Shown here piece after piece: positions 20,101-27,956 of a stretch of 64,000 nt of DNA. The position numbers and the translations under genes are program-made. Position 1 is the stretch's first letter; each line of letters starts with the position of its first letter. The notes beneath the pieces are model-generated. The model was not told the DNA's origin. It worked only from the letters and a program-made list of their open reading frames with translations, and made no database searches. The stretch lies in contig NC_014734.1 of assembly GCF_000183135.1 (NCBI RefSeq), positions 1,302,001 to 1,366,000 on the forward strand. The letters run 5' to 3'. Origin of the DNA: Paludibacter propionicigenes WB4. GTDB taxonomy: Bacteria; Bacteroidota; Bacteroidia; Bacteroidales; Paludibacteraceae.

Positions 20101-23100
20101 CGGTTACCGAACCTATTTTATCATTAAATGTTTTCCAGTCTGTAGAAATCAATGCGCCTCGTTGACTGGAAGAGGCATCTGGCAGATTAAAGGTGTGAGT
20201 ACTTCCTGATGACTGTACATTAAAATCGGTTCCACTAGTACCCGTTGAGATTGTCTGACTGGCATTAGTTAACCCGTTGATGGATGTGATATAACTACTG
20301 GTATCAAACAACCAGTTCGTTCCGTTATATTTTAAATAACCTGAAGAAAATCCGCTTGGAAGATAGGGTACTTTCGTATCATCTACCGTCCACGTCCGAG
20401 CTGCACTTCCGTCAAAATCGGAACCTGTCAAGCCTGTCCCTGCGGATAACTTATTCGGACTGACTGCTGTTATCGTTCCACTCGATCCTAAAGCTATATC
20501 TGTACCATTCACGGTTACCTTACTATTGACCAACGAAGAATTTGGGATGTTGGAAGTTTCAAGACTTGAGCCTGAAAAGCCAAGGCCTGTTCCCAAAGTG
20601 ATATTTTGTGCATCAGCTGATGAACCCGTAGCATTACCTACCAAAGAAGAGGCAGCCACCTGTTGTAATTTGGAATAGGTTACGGCATTCGATCCTATGG
20701 TTAATGCCGGTGATAAAGATGTGGTACCCGATGTGCTCCCTGTAATATCTCCCGAAGCTGCAAAAGTAATACTCTCATTGTTCTTCAGGTAGGCGGAGTT
20801 ATCGTAAACCACGTCTCCACTCCCATTTATTGTCACAAAACCGGTGCCGGTAGTGGTGCTTAATACGCCTGTGCTACTATTGCTAACCAATCCTTTGGCA
20901 TTTAGACCGCTAACGGTAAGACCACTGAAAGTGGGGCTGCTTGTTGTGGCTATACTTTGAGGCAAACTGAGTGTTACATCTCCTGTCGAAGAGGAAGCTA
21001 TCACCTGATCTGTAGTGCCTGTGATAGTAGTTACAGGAGTGGTTGCTCCAACTAACTGACCAGTGGCATTAGTAGCTATGTAAGACATTGATAATGGTAC
21101 TGAACCGCTGTTTATCTGATTTGCATTCCAGTAAGCTGCGGTATTCTGAATAGTAGCAGTTGTACCACTGGTGGATACAGCGCCAGGAGTACTGGCTGTT
21201 ACTGAACCGATCTTATCATTAAAAGTGGTCCAGTCTGTAGAAGTCAATGCGCCTCGTTGACTGGAAGAGGCATCTGGCAGATTAAAGGTGTGAGTACTTC
21301 CTAATGACTGTACATTAAAATCGGTTCCATTAGTACCTGTTGATATCGTCTGGTTTGCATTAGTTAACCCGTTGATGGATGTGATATAACTACTGGTATC
21401 AAACAACCAGTTCGTTCCGTTATATTTCAGATAACCCGAAGAAAATCCGCTTGGAAGATAGGGTATTTTCGTATCATCTACCGACCAGGTCCTAGCTGCA
21501 CTTCCATCAAAATCGGAACCTGTTAATCCTGTTCCTGCAGATAACTTATTCGGACTTACAGCTGTTATCGTTCCACTTGATCCTAAGGCTATATCTGTAC
21601 CATTAACGGTTACCTTACTATTGATCAACGAAGAATTTGGGATGTTGAAAGTTTCAAGATTTGAACCTGAAAAGCTAAGGCCTGTTCCTAATGTGATATT
21701 TTGTGCATTAGCTGATGAACCCGTAGCATTACCTACCAAAGAAGAGGCAGCCACCTGTTGTAATTTGGAATAGGTTACGGCATTCGATCCTATGGTTAGT
21801 GCAGGTGATAAGGATGTGATACCTGATGCGGTTCCTGTAATATCTCCCGAAGCTGTAAAAGTAATACTCTCATTGTTCTTCAGGTAATTGGAGTTATCGT
21901 AAACCACGTCTCCACTCCCATTTATTGTCACAAAACCGGTGCCGGTAGTGGTGCTTAATACGCCTGTGCTATTATTGGTAACCAATCCTTTGGAATTTAG
22001 ACCGCTAACGGTAAGACCACTGAAAGTGGGGCTGCTTGTTGTTGCTATACTTTGAGGCAAACTGAGTGTTACATCTCCTGTCGAAGAAGAAGCTATCACC
22101 TGATCAGTGGTTCCTGTGATAGTAGTTACAGGAGTGGTTGCTCCAACTAACTGACCAGCAGCATTGGTGGCTATGTAAGATGCCGATACTGGAACTGAAC
22201 CGCTGTTTATCTGATTTGCATTCCAATAAGCATCGGTATTTAGAATAGTAGCAGTAGTTCCACTGGTGGATACTGCGGCTGGAGTGCTGGCGGTTACTGA
22301 ACCGATTTTATCATTGAAAGTTGTCCAATCGGTATTGGATAATTTTCCTGTGTTGCTCGCCGAAGCTAAAGGGATATTCAAGGTAAGAGTCCCACCTAGA
22401 TTCGCAGGTAAACCGCCTACATTTACATCTGTGCCCGTGACACCGGTCTGAAGAGTAACAGTACCTAAATCGGATGTATTTACATCTACTGTTGGGGCAG
22501 TACTTGTTCCGCCGATAACTACTTTGCTGCTTCCTGCACTTACTGACCCTACTTTATCGTTAAATGTTTTCCAGTCTGTAGAAGTCAATGCTCCTCGTTG
22601 ACCTGAAGAGGCATCTGGCAGATTAAAGGTGTGAGTACTTCCTGATGACTGTACATTAAAATCGGTTCCACTAGTACCTGTTGATATCGTCTGGTTTGTA
22701 TTAGCTAACCCGTTGATGGATGTGATGTAACTACTGGTATCAAACAACCAGTTCGTTCCGTTATATTTCAGATAACCCGAAGAAAATCCGCTTGGAAGAT
22801 AGGGAATCTTAGTATCGTCTACCGACCAGGTCTTAGCTGCACTTCCATCAAAATCCAAACCCGTCAAACCTGTCCCTGCGGATAGCTTCTCTCGGCTTAG
22901 TGCTGAGGCACTTATTTCACGGAGCAAACCTGTTCCGGGAGCAACAACCAACAAATTGTCTGCTTTTGCATCGCCTGTTTGCAATCCTGTAACCGACAAA
23001 GTATTTGTCTGAGAAGTTTCTATGGTTGTTGGTTTTGTTAATAATCCTCCTAACTGAACATTACCATTAATATGAGTAAGCCCGTTATCTGCAGACACTA

Positions 23101-23611
23101 ATAATGGTATACCCGGAGAACTTGCAACCCCGTTTATAGTGGAAATAAGAATTCCGTTTACAACAGATAAATTGTTATTCTTAATAATATCCTCACCTAA
23201 AGATGTCACACCATTTACAGTCGTAACAAGACTATTCCCTGTAATTGTATTTGAAACTTGAGTTGAACCAGCTATGAGCGAAGTTAATTCCGCCGTATTT
23301 ACCACCCTAACCCAACGAGAGCTTACTATATCCCAATAATATAACCCTTTAGGGGCTTCACCTTTCTCATTGAACACTAACATTCCACTCACAGGAGAGC
23401 CATCCAAAGGACTCCATGAATTTATATCGTCAAGCACAATTCTTGAAATGCGCAATCCCTTTGTCATACTTTCCAATTCAAGCAAAGATCCATCTTGAAT
23501 TACAGTCGGATTATTTCCAATCTTGTTCTGAGCAGACACAGGTAGAACAAAAGATCCCAACGCAATCATTAACAAAAAGAAATGTCGCTCTTTTAAAACT
23601 TTATAAATCAT
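14195..23611 (-). CDS. Giant repeat surface protein with C-terminal Peptidase_S74 chaperone domain
   Basis: The 3138-residue exported protein has a signal peptide ending at VSAQ. Residues about 240-1440 hold near-identical modules of about 365 residues (see the repeat entry). Residues about 1815-1925 carry YadA-head-like repeats (SNFLGNGAGADA, SNFIGQNAGYNA), and VGIGTSAPVATLH-type segments occur twice. The C-terminus (about 3015-3138) is an intramolecular chaperone, Peptidase_S74: YSDIRLKKNIQTLP ... LGFIAQNVQQYFPDLV ... LNYQAMTAPLL, ending in a coiled coil. S74 domains of phage tail spikes trimerise and then cut themselves off, so a trimeric fibre is likely. I see no T9SS sorting domain. It is the first gene of a three-gene operon. 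Confidence 0.85.
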   Translation of the reverse strand: MIYKVLKERHFFLLMIALGSFVLPVSAQNKIGNNPTVIQDGSLLELESMTKGLRISRIVLDDINSWSPLDGSPVSGMLVFNEKGEAPKGLYYWDIVSSRWVRVVNTAELTSLIAGSTQVSNTITGNSLVTTVNGVTSLGEDIIKNNNLSVVNGILISTINGVASSPGIPLLVSADNGLTHINGNVQLGGLLTKPTTIETSQTNTLSVTGLQTGDAKADNLLVVAPGTGLLREISASALSREKLSAGTGLTGLDFDGSAAKTWSVDDTKIPYLPSGFSSGYLKYNGTNWLFDTSSYITSINGLANTNQTISTGTSGTDFNVQSSGSTHTFNLPDASSGQRGALTSTDWKTFNDKVGSVSAGSSKVVIGGTSTAPTVDVNTSDLGTVTLQTGVTGTDVNVGGLPANLGGTLTLNIPLASASNTGKLSNTDWTTFNDKIGSVTASTPAAVSTSGTTATILNTDAYWNANQINSGSVPVSASYIATNAAGQLVGATTPVTTITGTTDQVIASSSTGDVTLSLPQSIATTSSPTFSGLTVSGLNSKGLVTNNSTGVLSTTTGTGFVTINGSGDVVYDNSNYLKNNESITFTASGDITGTASGITSLSPALTIGSNAVTYSKLQQVAASSLVGNATGSSANAQNITLGTGLSFSGSNLETFNIPNSSLINSKVTVNGTDIALGSSGTITAVSPNKLSAGTGLTGSDFDGSAARTWSVDDTKIPYLPSGFSSGYLKYNGTNWLFDTSSYITSINGLTNANQTISTGTNGTDFNVQSLGSTHTFNLPDASSSQRGALTSTDWTTFNDKIGSVTASTPGAVSTSGTTATIQNTAAYWNANQINSGSVPLSMSYIATNATGQLVGATTPVTTITGTTDQVIASSSTGDVTLSLPQSIATTSSPTFSGLTVSGLNAKGLVSNSSTGVLSTTTGTGFVTINGSGDVVYDNSAYLKNNESITFAASGDITGSTSGTTSLSPALTIGSNAVTYSKLQQVAASSLVGNATGSSADAQNITLGTGLGFSGSSLETSNIPNSSLVNSKVTVNGTDIALGSSGTITAVSPNKLSAGTGLTGSDFDGSAARTWTVDDTKVPYLPSGFSSGYLKYNGTNWLFDTSSYITSINGLTNASQTISTGTSGTDFNVQSSGSTHTFNLPDASSSQRGALISTDWKTFNDKIGSVTGSTPAAVSTSGTTATILNTGAYWNANQINSGSVPASASYIATNTNGQLVGATTPVTTITGTTDQVIASSSTGDVTLSLPQSIASTSSPTFSGLTVSGLNSKGLVTNSSAGVLSTTTGTGFVTINGSGDVVYDNSAYLKNNESITFTASGDITGTASGTTALSPALTIGSNAVTYSKLQQVAGSSLIGNATGSLANAQNITLGTGLSFSGSSIETSNIPNSSLVNSKVTVNGTDIALGSSGTITAVSPNKLSAGTGLTGSDFDGSAAQTWTVTPATNSTLGGVIVGTGLSAASGTISVNTSQNITNLSNLTAGIVHSNASGNLSSSSVNLASGDVTGILPVANGGTGVNSLTGNGILYGNGIGAVQATSAGTNGYVLISTGTAAPAWKDPTTLPNIYTANGTLTANRTVTQANYALDFTNSKTSGSAFDVTGTGAYTGTGLFNVTANSATTGTLANISSSSLTEGTGLSITSSSSSLNSTNGLLYVANASASTDGTVGRIQSNSTSGSGLTVMANGKVGIGTSAPVATLHNTGSTVLGFNVVNNSDPTFIPGNSDPVDNYSGLVIVQDTYDVAITLPAPTDKTPGRLFTIANSGTSTNYVSVKSCTLPIGMSVTLVWDGNQWTESLASPITIVNGSNLFSTGLPGTGSGVTGSLSSNFFGEKAGQNATGASYSNFLGNGAGADATSASSSNFLGQNAGLGAISASFSNFIGEGAGYYANLARNSNFIGQNAGYNASSAQYSTLIGYNVGNDGLSGNHIGKNNIIIGTNITLPATTENSINIGGVLFGKNTYSSASGNPSTAASNNGSIGIGVASPAARLHLPAGGAASGMAPLKFTTSANKVAVLEEGAMEYANSHLYFTTATERLQLDYPIASAMPLNGLTDAKANNSINNGNFTQTWNWNAATSGNLFSLANSNAAHTGSLFSLSSSTTTGTVQSIAGNSLSSGNLLSVSSSSSALNSSTKGLLYVANTGLSTSGLLARFAANTNPGSGLTIKTDGNVGIGTDNPQSALDIKGDMQLINASSESVRLQAPASLSSYTLILPENQGQSGQLLVNDGTGALSWASGLTNGLAAGRMFVGNASGIATAVLMDGDATLDNNGILTLKDVNPNSGSYGSVAAIPQFTVDATGRITAAASVSTAGIPVGGDVSGTVSAVTVNKLKGNSLLFSSLTDGDLLKYTSSGWVNWTPNYIARTALSATTPLTYNNATGVFAISQATNSTNGYLSSNDWTTFNNKQNAIALTTTGTGGAATFSGGTLNIPNYTYTLPTATASVKGGVTVGAGLQMTGDVISTVNNGTVTTVSSGNLTPLFSTSVANAGSTPTISYTLTNAGANTLFGNNTGSSAAPSYFQSSALPVGGDISGTLGATNVDKLKGTAISITSLSANNILKYDGSNWVNWTPNFLTLSALSATAPITYDSGTGAIGITQATNSTDGYLSSGNWTTFNNKVTSVGAGSTKVTIGGTTTEPTIDVNTANLGSITLATGTTGVDVNVSGSPASLGGTLTLNIPDAGTSARGVVNTGAQTFAGAKTFNSAITAPTSGNTMNGLIVNSGALSGITGYAQASGNFAISGSGTFSTGTGNISLNGNTTLAAGKTLAFTDASNSYSTSFTAGSQSANISYTLPTAGPTVNGQVLSGTTAGALSWTTPTTYVNVIGTIDSQTKAANGAVISGNSLYMQTADASSAGLVSATTQTFAGAKTFSSTVTSTGFVKSGGTSAQFLKADGSVDAATYLTTAAAAGAYLPLSGGTLTGALSGTTATFSGIVKSGTGAGFQSAGYVANAANNIWCFASATPYGMSYYQGTALVGVGDAIGFHFGNQAAPVFYVNATGNAVVSGSITAGGNVTAYSDIRLKKNIQTLPNVSESLRKINAVEFDRKDIKIHQLGFIAQNVQQYFPDLVTIAKDSMSTLSLNYQAMTAPLLKGWQEHDAVIISQQAEIEAQHQEIDLLKKEIEFLKINQEELKKLITNKK
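19290..22905 (-). repeat. Near-identical long tandem modules inside the giant S74 gene
   Basis: The segment encoding KLSAGTGLTG ... SGFSSGYLKYNGTNW ... SINGL recurs. The AACCCGTTGA landmark is at 20271, 21366 and 22707, i.e. 1095 bp (365 codons) between two copies and 1341 bp (447 codons) to the third. The 82 extra codons of the long copy form one inserted block (VVIGGTSTAPTVDVNTSDLG and following). A fourth, truncated copy begins near 19370. Copies differ by scattered silent and conservative changes, as expected from recent duplication or gene conversion. Confidence 0.9.
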
Positions 23612-23689
23612 TTTGAGTCTAGTATAATTATGATGTTAAACTATTCATGTGGAATTTAGACAAATATCAATTATTCAATGATACATTAT

Positions 23690-23923
23690 TTATGGTATCA
23701 TTGAATTAGCGCCTTCTTTCAATGTTCGATTGCTTTCCTGTAATTCAATCTCTATTTTAGTATTTGACTTCTGCTTTCCCTTTATTCGTCGCAGTATTAC
23801 ATGGACTGAGATTATCGTTTCGTTAATAGCAATTGCTACCCACATGATAATCACATTAAGCTCCAAAAGATTACAAACAGCCACCTTTATTTCTGTTAGT
23901 TCTCTATATTTCTTTTGGCTATA
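23690..23923 (-). pseudogene. LuxR-type HTH remnant, out of frame with the upstream PAS gene
   Basis: This frame opens after a TGA at 23926-23924 and reads YSQKKYRELTEIKVAVCNLL, later VAIAINETIISVHVILRRIKGK. It resembles the LTxxEIxVCNLIxxxxxxKEIAxxxNIS..TVxxHRxxIRKKL pattern of LuxR-type helix-turn-helix domains of Bacteroidota, partly degenerate. It lies 15 bp after the stop of a PAS-domain gene and is two bases out of frame with it. I read the two as one PAS-LuxR regulator broken by a frameshift. A GTG at 23884 could start a 64-residue ORF, but no independent gene is recognised. Confidence 0.5.
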
Positions 23924-23937
23924 TCAGATTGTTAAGC

Positions 23938-24474
23938 CTATATCTTTTGCTTGTACGTTCTTTTGGAGCTTCGGGTTCTGCGTGGTTCTAGAATGCTTTT
24001 TGAATTATTTAAGACAGTCTCTGTTGAAATTATACTTTCATTATTACCAACACTATCCTCAAGGATGTTTGCACTTGCATCTGATTTATATGACCCAATA
24101 CTTGAATTAGTTATAGGAGAAAGTTCAAATAGTTGAAATAAATAGTAATCCGGTTTACCACTTATCATACATGCACATAATTCCACAATTGAAATACTGT
24201 TATCAGCGTGTATAAATAGCGTCCTTGCATTTCGTACAGTCTTTCCTCGCTTTAATTCAAGAACAATTGTTTTAATATAATCAGGCGTAGAAAAAATTTG
24301 CTCTTTTCTTTCATTAAACTCCTGTACACATTCTACTCTGAATAAATGTTTTGCTGATTCATTCATATCTATTAAATTACTTCTGTAATCAAAAAGCAAT
24401 GTGTACGCTGGCAATGATTTTAACATTATCATCATTTCTTGAACATTCTGAGCTATTGGAAGATATTTGTACAT
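23938..24474 (-). CDS. PAS-domain protein, probably the N-terminal part of a frameshifted regulator
   Basis: The 178-residue protein has a PAS-like fold in its first 120 residues: LPAYTLLFDYRSNLIDMNESAKHLF, then the helix and strands to SISIVELCACMISGKPDYYLFQLFEL. The last 60 residues are a polar linker ending in basic RTRSSKRTYKQK. Full-length relatives in Bacteroidota continue from such a linker into a LuxR-type HTH. Here the HTH-like sequence follows immediately in another frame, so this protein has probably lost DNA binding. The signal sensed by the PAS domain is unknown. Confidence 0.55.
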   Translation of the reverse strand: MYKYLPIAQNVQEMMIMLKSLPAYTLLFDYRSNLIDMNESAKHLFRVECVQEFNERKEQIFSTPDYIKTIVLELKRGKTVRNARTLFIHADNSISIVELCACMISGKPDYYLFQLFELSPITNSSIGSYKSDASANILEDSVGNNESIISTETVLNNSKSILEPRRTRSSKRTYKQKI

Positions 24475-24582
24475 ATACTAGAATTTTAATATTAACTTTA
24501 CCTTGTCGACAAAATAATAATCAGCGTAAAACATTATAAATATTATATTCATCAATATTCATAAGTTGAATATGAATTAAAT

Positions 24583-24708
24583 TCAATGGAATTGTTGTTT
24601 CACTTTTTCAATTAGCAAATAGAAATAATCTCCCAAAAATTGAAATGTAAAGATTATAGAGACAGTCCAAAGAACCGTTGGAATAATTAATAAAACCAAA
24701 ATATTCAT
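24583..24708 (-). CDS. Possible 41-residue membrane protein
   Basis: ATG at 24708 to TGA at 24583. The peptide starts MNILVLLIIPTVLWTVSIIF, with a single hydrophobic helix (about residues 3-30), then a charged tail (EKVKQQFH). It follows the 62-residue hydrophobic ORF at 24752-24940 by 43 bp. No family is recognised. Small tandem hydrophobic ORFs may be type I toxin-like or regulatory membrane peptides, but chance ORFs in AT-rich DNA are also possible. Confidence 0.3.
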   Translation of the reverse strand: MNILVLLIIPTVLWTVSIIFTFQFLGDYFYLLIEKVKQQFH

Positions 24709-24751
24709 TTGTAAATAAATCACTCTAAAAAGTATCAATCTTCATTGACTG

Positions 24752-24940
24752 CTACGTTAAGTGCACTGCCTTATTAGAATTATCTTTTTTCTGTTTTGCT
24801 TTTATCAGATTCCAAATGGTTTTAGCAATAAATAATACTACATCTTGAAATATGCAAATCAAAATTCCTAAAACAGCTAATACAAACATAACCGGCGTAA
24901 AAACAAACATTCTTAAACCTGATAGAATAAAATTAAACAT
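24752..24940 (-). CDS. Possible 62-residue membrane protein
   Basis: A small ORF with one long hydrophobic region (about residues 4-45: FVFTPVMFVLAVLGILICIF and on to VLFIAKTIW), followed by a Lys-rich tail (KAKQKKDNSNK). The clean hydrophobic-then-basic layout with an ATG start favours a real inner-membrane peptide. No family is recognised. Confidence 0.35.
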   Translation of the reverse strand: MFNFILSGLRMFVFTPVMFVLAVLGILICIFQDVVLFIAKTIWNLIKAKQKKDNSNKAVHLT

Positions 24941-26067
24941 ATCATCTTTTGTTATTAATCGATCATAAGAAAAAATGCTCTTATATCAATTTTATCATTT
25001 ACAAAGAGGTACCGCAAGTATGATCATTTAAAATAATTATAGTTAATCCATATTTAATCATGGATACCCTTTGACACACAAAATCACTATCACTGTTTTA
25101 ATTTCATTTTACAAATATGAATAAAACTTCATATTCATATAATCTTCAATATTCACCTTTATTTAAAAGGGCTAAATGATAATATAAGACAAAAAGAGAC
25201 AAACAAATGCAAATACCGGTTTTTCGAACTTAGTCATCAAATAAAAAGATTTTATGGCTAAAGCTTGAGAGTATCTAAATATTAAAGTTTTTCAGGCAAA
25301 CAGACAATATATTTATTTTACTTTTGTTCTTACCCTTGAACATTAAATAGCCGACTTTATTTATTTCCACTTAATACCGACAATTAAGATCAATAAAAAA
25401 CAGAGTCTTAATAGCTCTTTCAAATAATAAAGCTTGCGATATATCTACAGACCGCATACTTATTACGTCATAATAAATAGGACACTTTTCAATTTATTAA
25501 CACGTTCAATGACGATAATATGTCCTTTTTTATATAAATTTGTATTCTAAACAAAACTAATAGAACAAAAGACACTCGTAACTCATTATAACTTGATGTA
25601 TATTAAGCGACAAATGATTTTGACTTATTCGAACTTTTATTTGTAAACTTTTCTATCATCTAAATAATAGTCGGATACTTAGATAATTTCAAATAAAGAT
25701 TTTCGTTTTATAGAATTAAATTAATTGCTTAAATAAGAAAAGTATATCTACTTATTTCCTATATTTACAAGACAAAATAAAACTGCTGAACATATTCAAA
25801 CAAATGTAACTTCGAAAACACATCAGATAGATTTTGTAGTCACAGATTCTGAATTCAATAATTGAATTCTACATTTTTGACAAGATAAAAAACCAATGGC
25901 TCAGTTATTATGATTGATCTTTAACGCAAATAGGACTTGTATGATATCAAGCAAATGAATGAAAGCTATTTGAACAAGATATTGTATTCCTTTGCAGTCA
26001 CTGTCACATTTTCACAAATGAAATACAATGCAAATATCACAAACTTTTTTGAATAATACAATGGATT
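24941..26067. other. AT-rich stretch with no recognisable gene
   Basis: About 1.1 kb of very AT-rich DNA without a convincing coding frame on either strand. Only a short inverted pair (AGGACA near 25478 and TGTCCT near 25522) stands out. It separates the broken regulator and tiny ORFs from a phage-repressor-like gene and could be the eroded remains of a mobile insertion. Confidence 0.6.
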
Positions 26068-26484
26068 ATGAAAAAAAATACAAACTTATTTGAAAGAATT
26101 TGTCAAATTATTGATTTATACGACATTAAAAGTGTAAATTCATTTGCTATTGATTACTTAGAATACAATTCATCAGAAAAAATCAATAGATTGAAGAAAG
26201 AAAACACCAATCCTTCTTATGAAATTTTATGCGATATCGCAAACAAGTTTGAATCAATAGATATGAATTGGCTTCTTTTAGGGGAAGGAAACATGGAAAA
26301 AAACAACAATGTACCGGCTCAAGAAGACAACAAACAGATTGATGAAATATCATTCAACTATCTTTTAGAGAGATACGAGAAACTAGCTATTGAAAACGGA
26401 AGGTTGAATGCGGAGTTGAATGCCCTAAGGCAAAATATAAAAAAGTCGAACGAATTCAATGAAAAAAAGCAATTTTACATATAA
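26068..26484 (+). CDS. Phage-repressor-like HTH transcriptional regulator
   Basis: The 138-residue protein has an N-terminal HTH of the Bacteroidetes CI-like type (about residues 5-75). FERICQIIDLYDIKSVNSFA fits helix 1-2, NPSYEILCDIANKFESIDMNWLLLGEGNM fits the final helices and the hallmark WLLxGEGxM. A C-terminal coiled-coil-like segment follows (about 95-128, YEKLAIENGRLNAELNALRQN), likely for dimerisation. There is no peptidase domain. It stands alone after a long AT-rich gap and may be a leftover or solo regulator of mobile origin. Confidence 0.7.
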   Translation: MKKNTNLFERICQIIDLYDIKSVNSFAIDYLEYNSSEKINRLKKENTNPSYEILCDIANKFESIDMNWLLLGEGNMEKNNNVPAQEDNKQIDEISFNYLLERYEKLAIENGRLNAELNALRQNIKKSNEFNEKKQFYI

Positions 26485-26691
26485 CGACTGAAAAGCAAAC
26501 AAGAACAAATAAACATTGAATTACTGCAGTCTCTTATTTTTTTAAACTAAAAATGCATTACATTGACGATATGCTTATTAAAAATTACTTTCTTCATAAA
26601 TCTACGTATTGGCTTTTTTCCAAGCCAGTTTAAATTTAAACATTTGAAAAATGTAATTATATATTTATGATAATGTTTTTAATTTAATTAT

Positions 26692-26699
26692 TATATTTG
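26692..26699 (+). promoter_or_regulatory. Putative -7 box (TATATTTG) of the OmpA-lipoprotein gene
   Basis: TATATTTG lies 129 bp before the ATG at 26829, giving a long leader. The rest of the 26485-26828 gap shows nothing I can name. Confidence 0.45.
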
Positions 26700-26828
26700 C
26701 AACGTTTTCAAATCGGTATTGAACGTACTCAATCAGTGACTGACCCCGAAGAGTTACAACACTGACTAACGTACAACACTATACATAATTACAACTTAAA
26801 TATCAAACAATTAAAAAGAACTTGTAAC

Positions 26829-27524
26829 ATGAAAAGAAAAAATGGTTTAGTGGCTATTATTTTAAGTGCATCAATTGTACTTGCCGGGTGTAGTACTATG
26901 AGTAATACAACTAAAGGTGGTTTATTTGGTGGTGGAGCAGGAGCTGCTATTGGAGCAGGAGTAGGTGCATTAATCGGTAAAAGCACAAAAAGCGCTGCTA
27001 TTGGAGCTGGAATCGGAACTGTGGTTGGTGCAACTACCGGTGTCATTATTGGTAAAAAAATGGACAAAGCAGCAGCTCAGGCAGCGGCTATCGAAGGTGC
27101 AAGAGTTGACAGTATCAGAGATGCTAACAACCTGAAAGCAATCAAGGTTACTTTTGACTCGGGAATTTTATTCCAAACAAACAAAAGCGCTTTGAATACA
27201 GCTTCAAAAGATGCCCTCACCAAATTTGCCAAAATTTTGGTTGCAAACCCAACAATGGATATCACCATCATGGGACATACCGACAATCAGGGATCGCTTG
27301 ATGTAAATCAAAAACTTTCTCAGGAACGTGCTCAATCGGTAGCTAACTTCCTACAGACTCAAAGTGTAACTGCAACTCAGTTTAAAGAAATTATTGGAAA
27401 AAACTTTGCTGAGCCTGTTGCCGACAATAAAACTGCTGCCGGAAGAGCTGCAAATCGTCGTGTAGAGGTTTACATGTATGCCAGCGAAAAAATGATTAAT
27501 GACGCTCAAAATCAGGGCAAATAA
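26829..27524 (+). CDS. OmpA-family outer-membrane lipoprotein (YiaD-like)
   Basis: The 231-residue lipoprotein has lipobox LAGC with Cys21. It continues with a glycine-zipper region (about residues 30-80; GGGAGAAIGAGVGALIG and GAGIGTVVGATTGVIIG) that can insert in the membrane. The OmpA C-terminal peptidoglycan-binding domain is at about 105-220 (TIMGHTDNQGS, QKLSQERAQSVANFL, AANRRVEVYM). It would tie the outer membrane to the wall. It is monocistronic, with its own promoter-like box and a strong terminator. Confidence 0.9.
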   Translation: MKRKNGLVAIILSASIVLAGCSTMSNTTKGGLFGGGAGAAIGAGVGALIGKSTKSAAIGAGIGTVVGATTGVIIGKKMDKAAAQAAAIEGARVDSIRDANNLKAIKVTFDSGILFQTNKSALNTASKDALTKFAKILVANPTMDITIMGHTDNQGSLDVNQKLSQERAQSVANFLQTQSVTATQFKEIIGKNFAEPVADNKTAAGRAANRRVEVYMYASEKMINDAQNQGK

Positions 27525-27546
27525 TCTTTCGCCAACTTATCATTAC

Positions 27547-27582
27547 AAAAGCACACGTAATTCGGTTTACGTGTGCTTTTTG
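27547..27582 (+). terminator. Intrinsic terminator of the OmpA-lipoprotein gene
   Basis: A perfect 14-bp stem (27547-27560 with 27567-27580) has a TTCGGT loop and ends in a T tract. Its symmetry would let it work in both directions. Confidence 0.9.
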
Positions 27583-27956
27583 CATCAGACTACCTCTGCT
27601 TTGCTTCCTGCATAGCTCAACATCAAACAACAGCAATATAAGTCAACAATCAATTATAGAAAACGTAAGCAACCATTATTTAAGCTTTTAAACTATTATT
27701 CAAGCATATAAATCCTTCGGCACTAATTTACAATCAGAATCAAGAGATGTTCAGTGGCAATGAAAGTTTCATTTTAATACTAAAATCGCAGTCAAAAAAC
27801 TTAATCGAAATATAAATGCATTTATAATATTCAATTTGCAATCAAACTATAAAAAACAAAAACGTTTGAGAATACACCTGCTAAATATACTCAGCAAGGT
27901 TGTAATTTTGTAGTCCATAAAATTCAAACATAACAAAATCATATACACTCAACAAT
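27583..27956. other. Intergenic region before dapF
   Basis: No gene is seen. TAATTTTG at 27903-27910, 47 bp before the dapF ATG, matches the -7 consensus and is the likely dapF promoter; no good -33 element is at the expected distance. Confidence 0.45.

Noticed and set aside
23730-24110. Plus-strand 126-residue ORF
   Set aside because: It is antisense to the PAS/HTH remnant and has no start context or recognisable domain.
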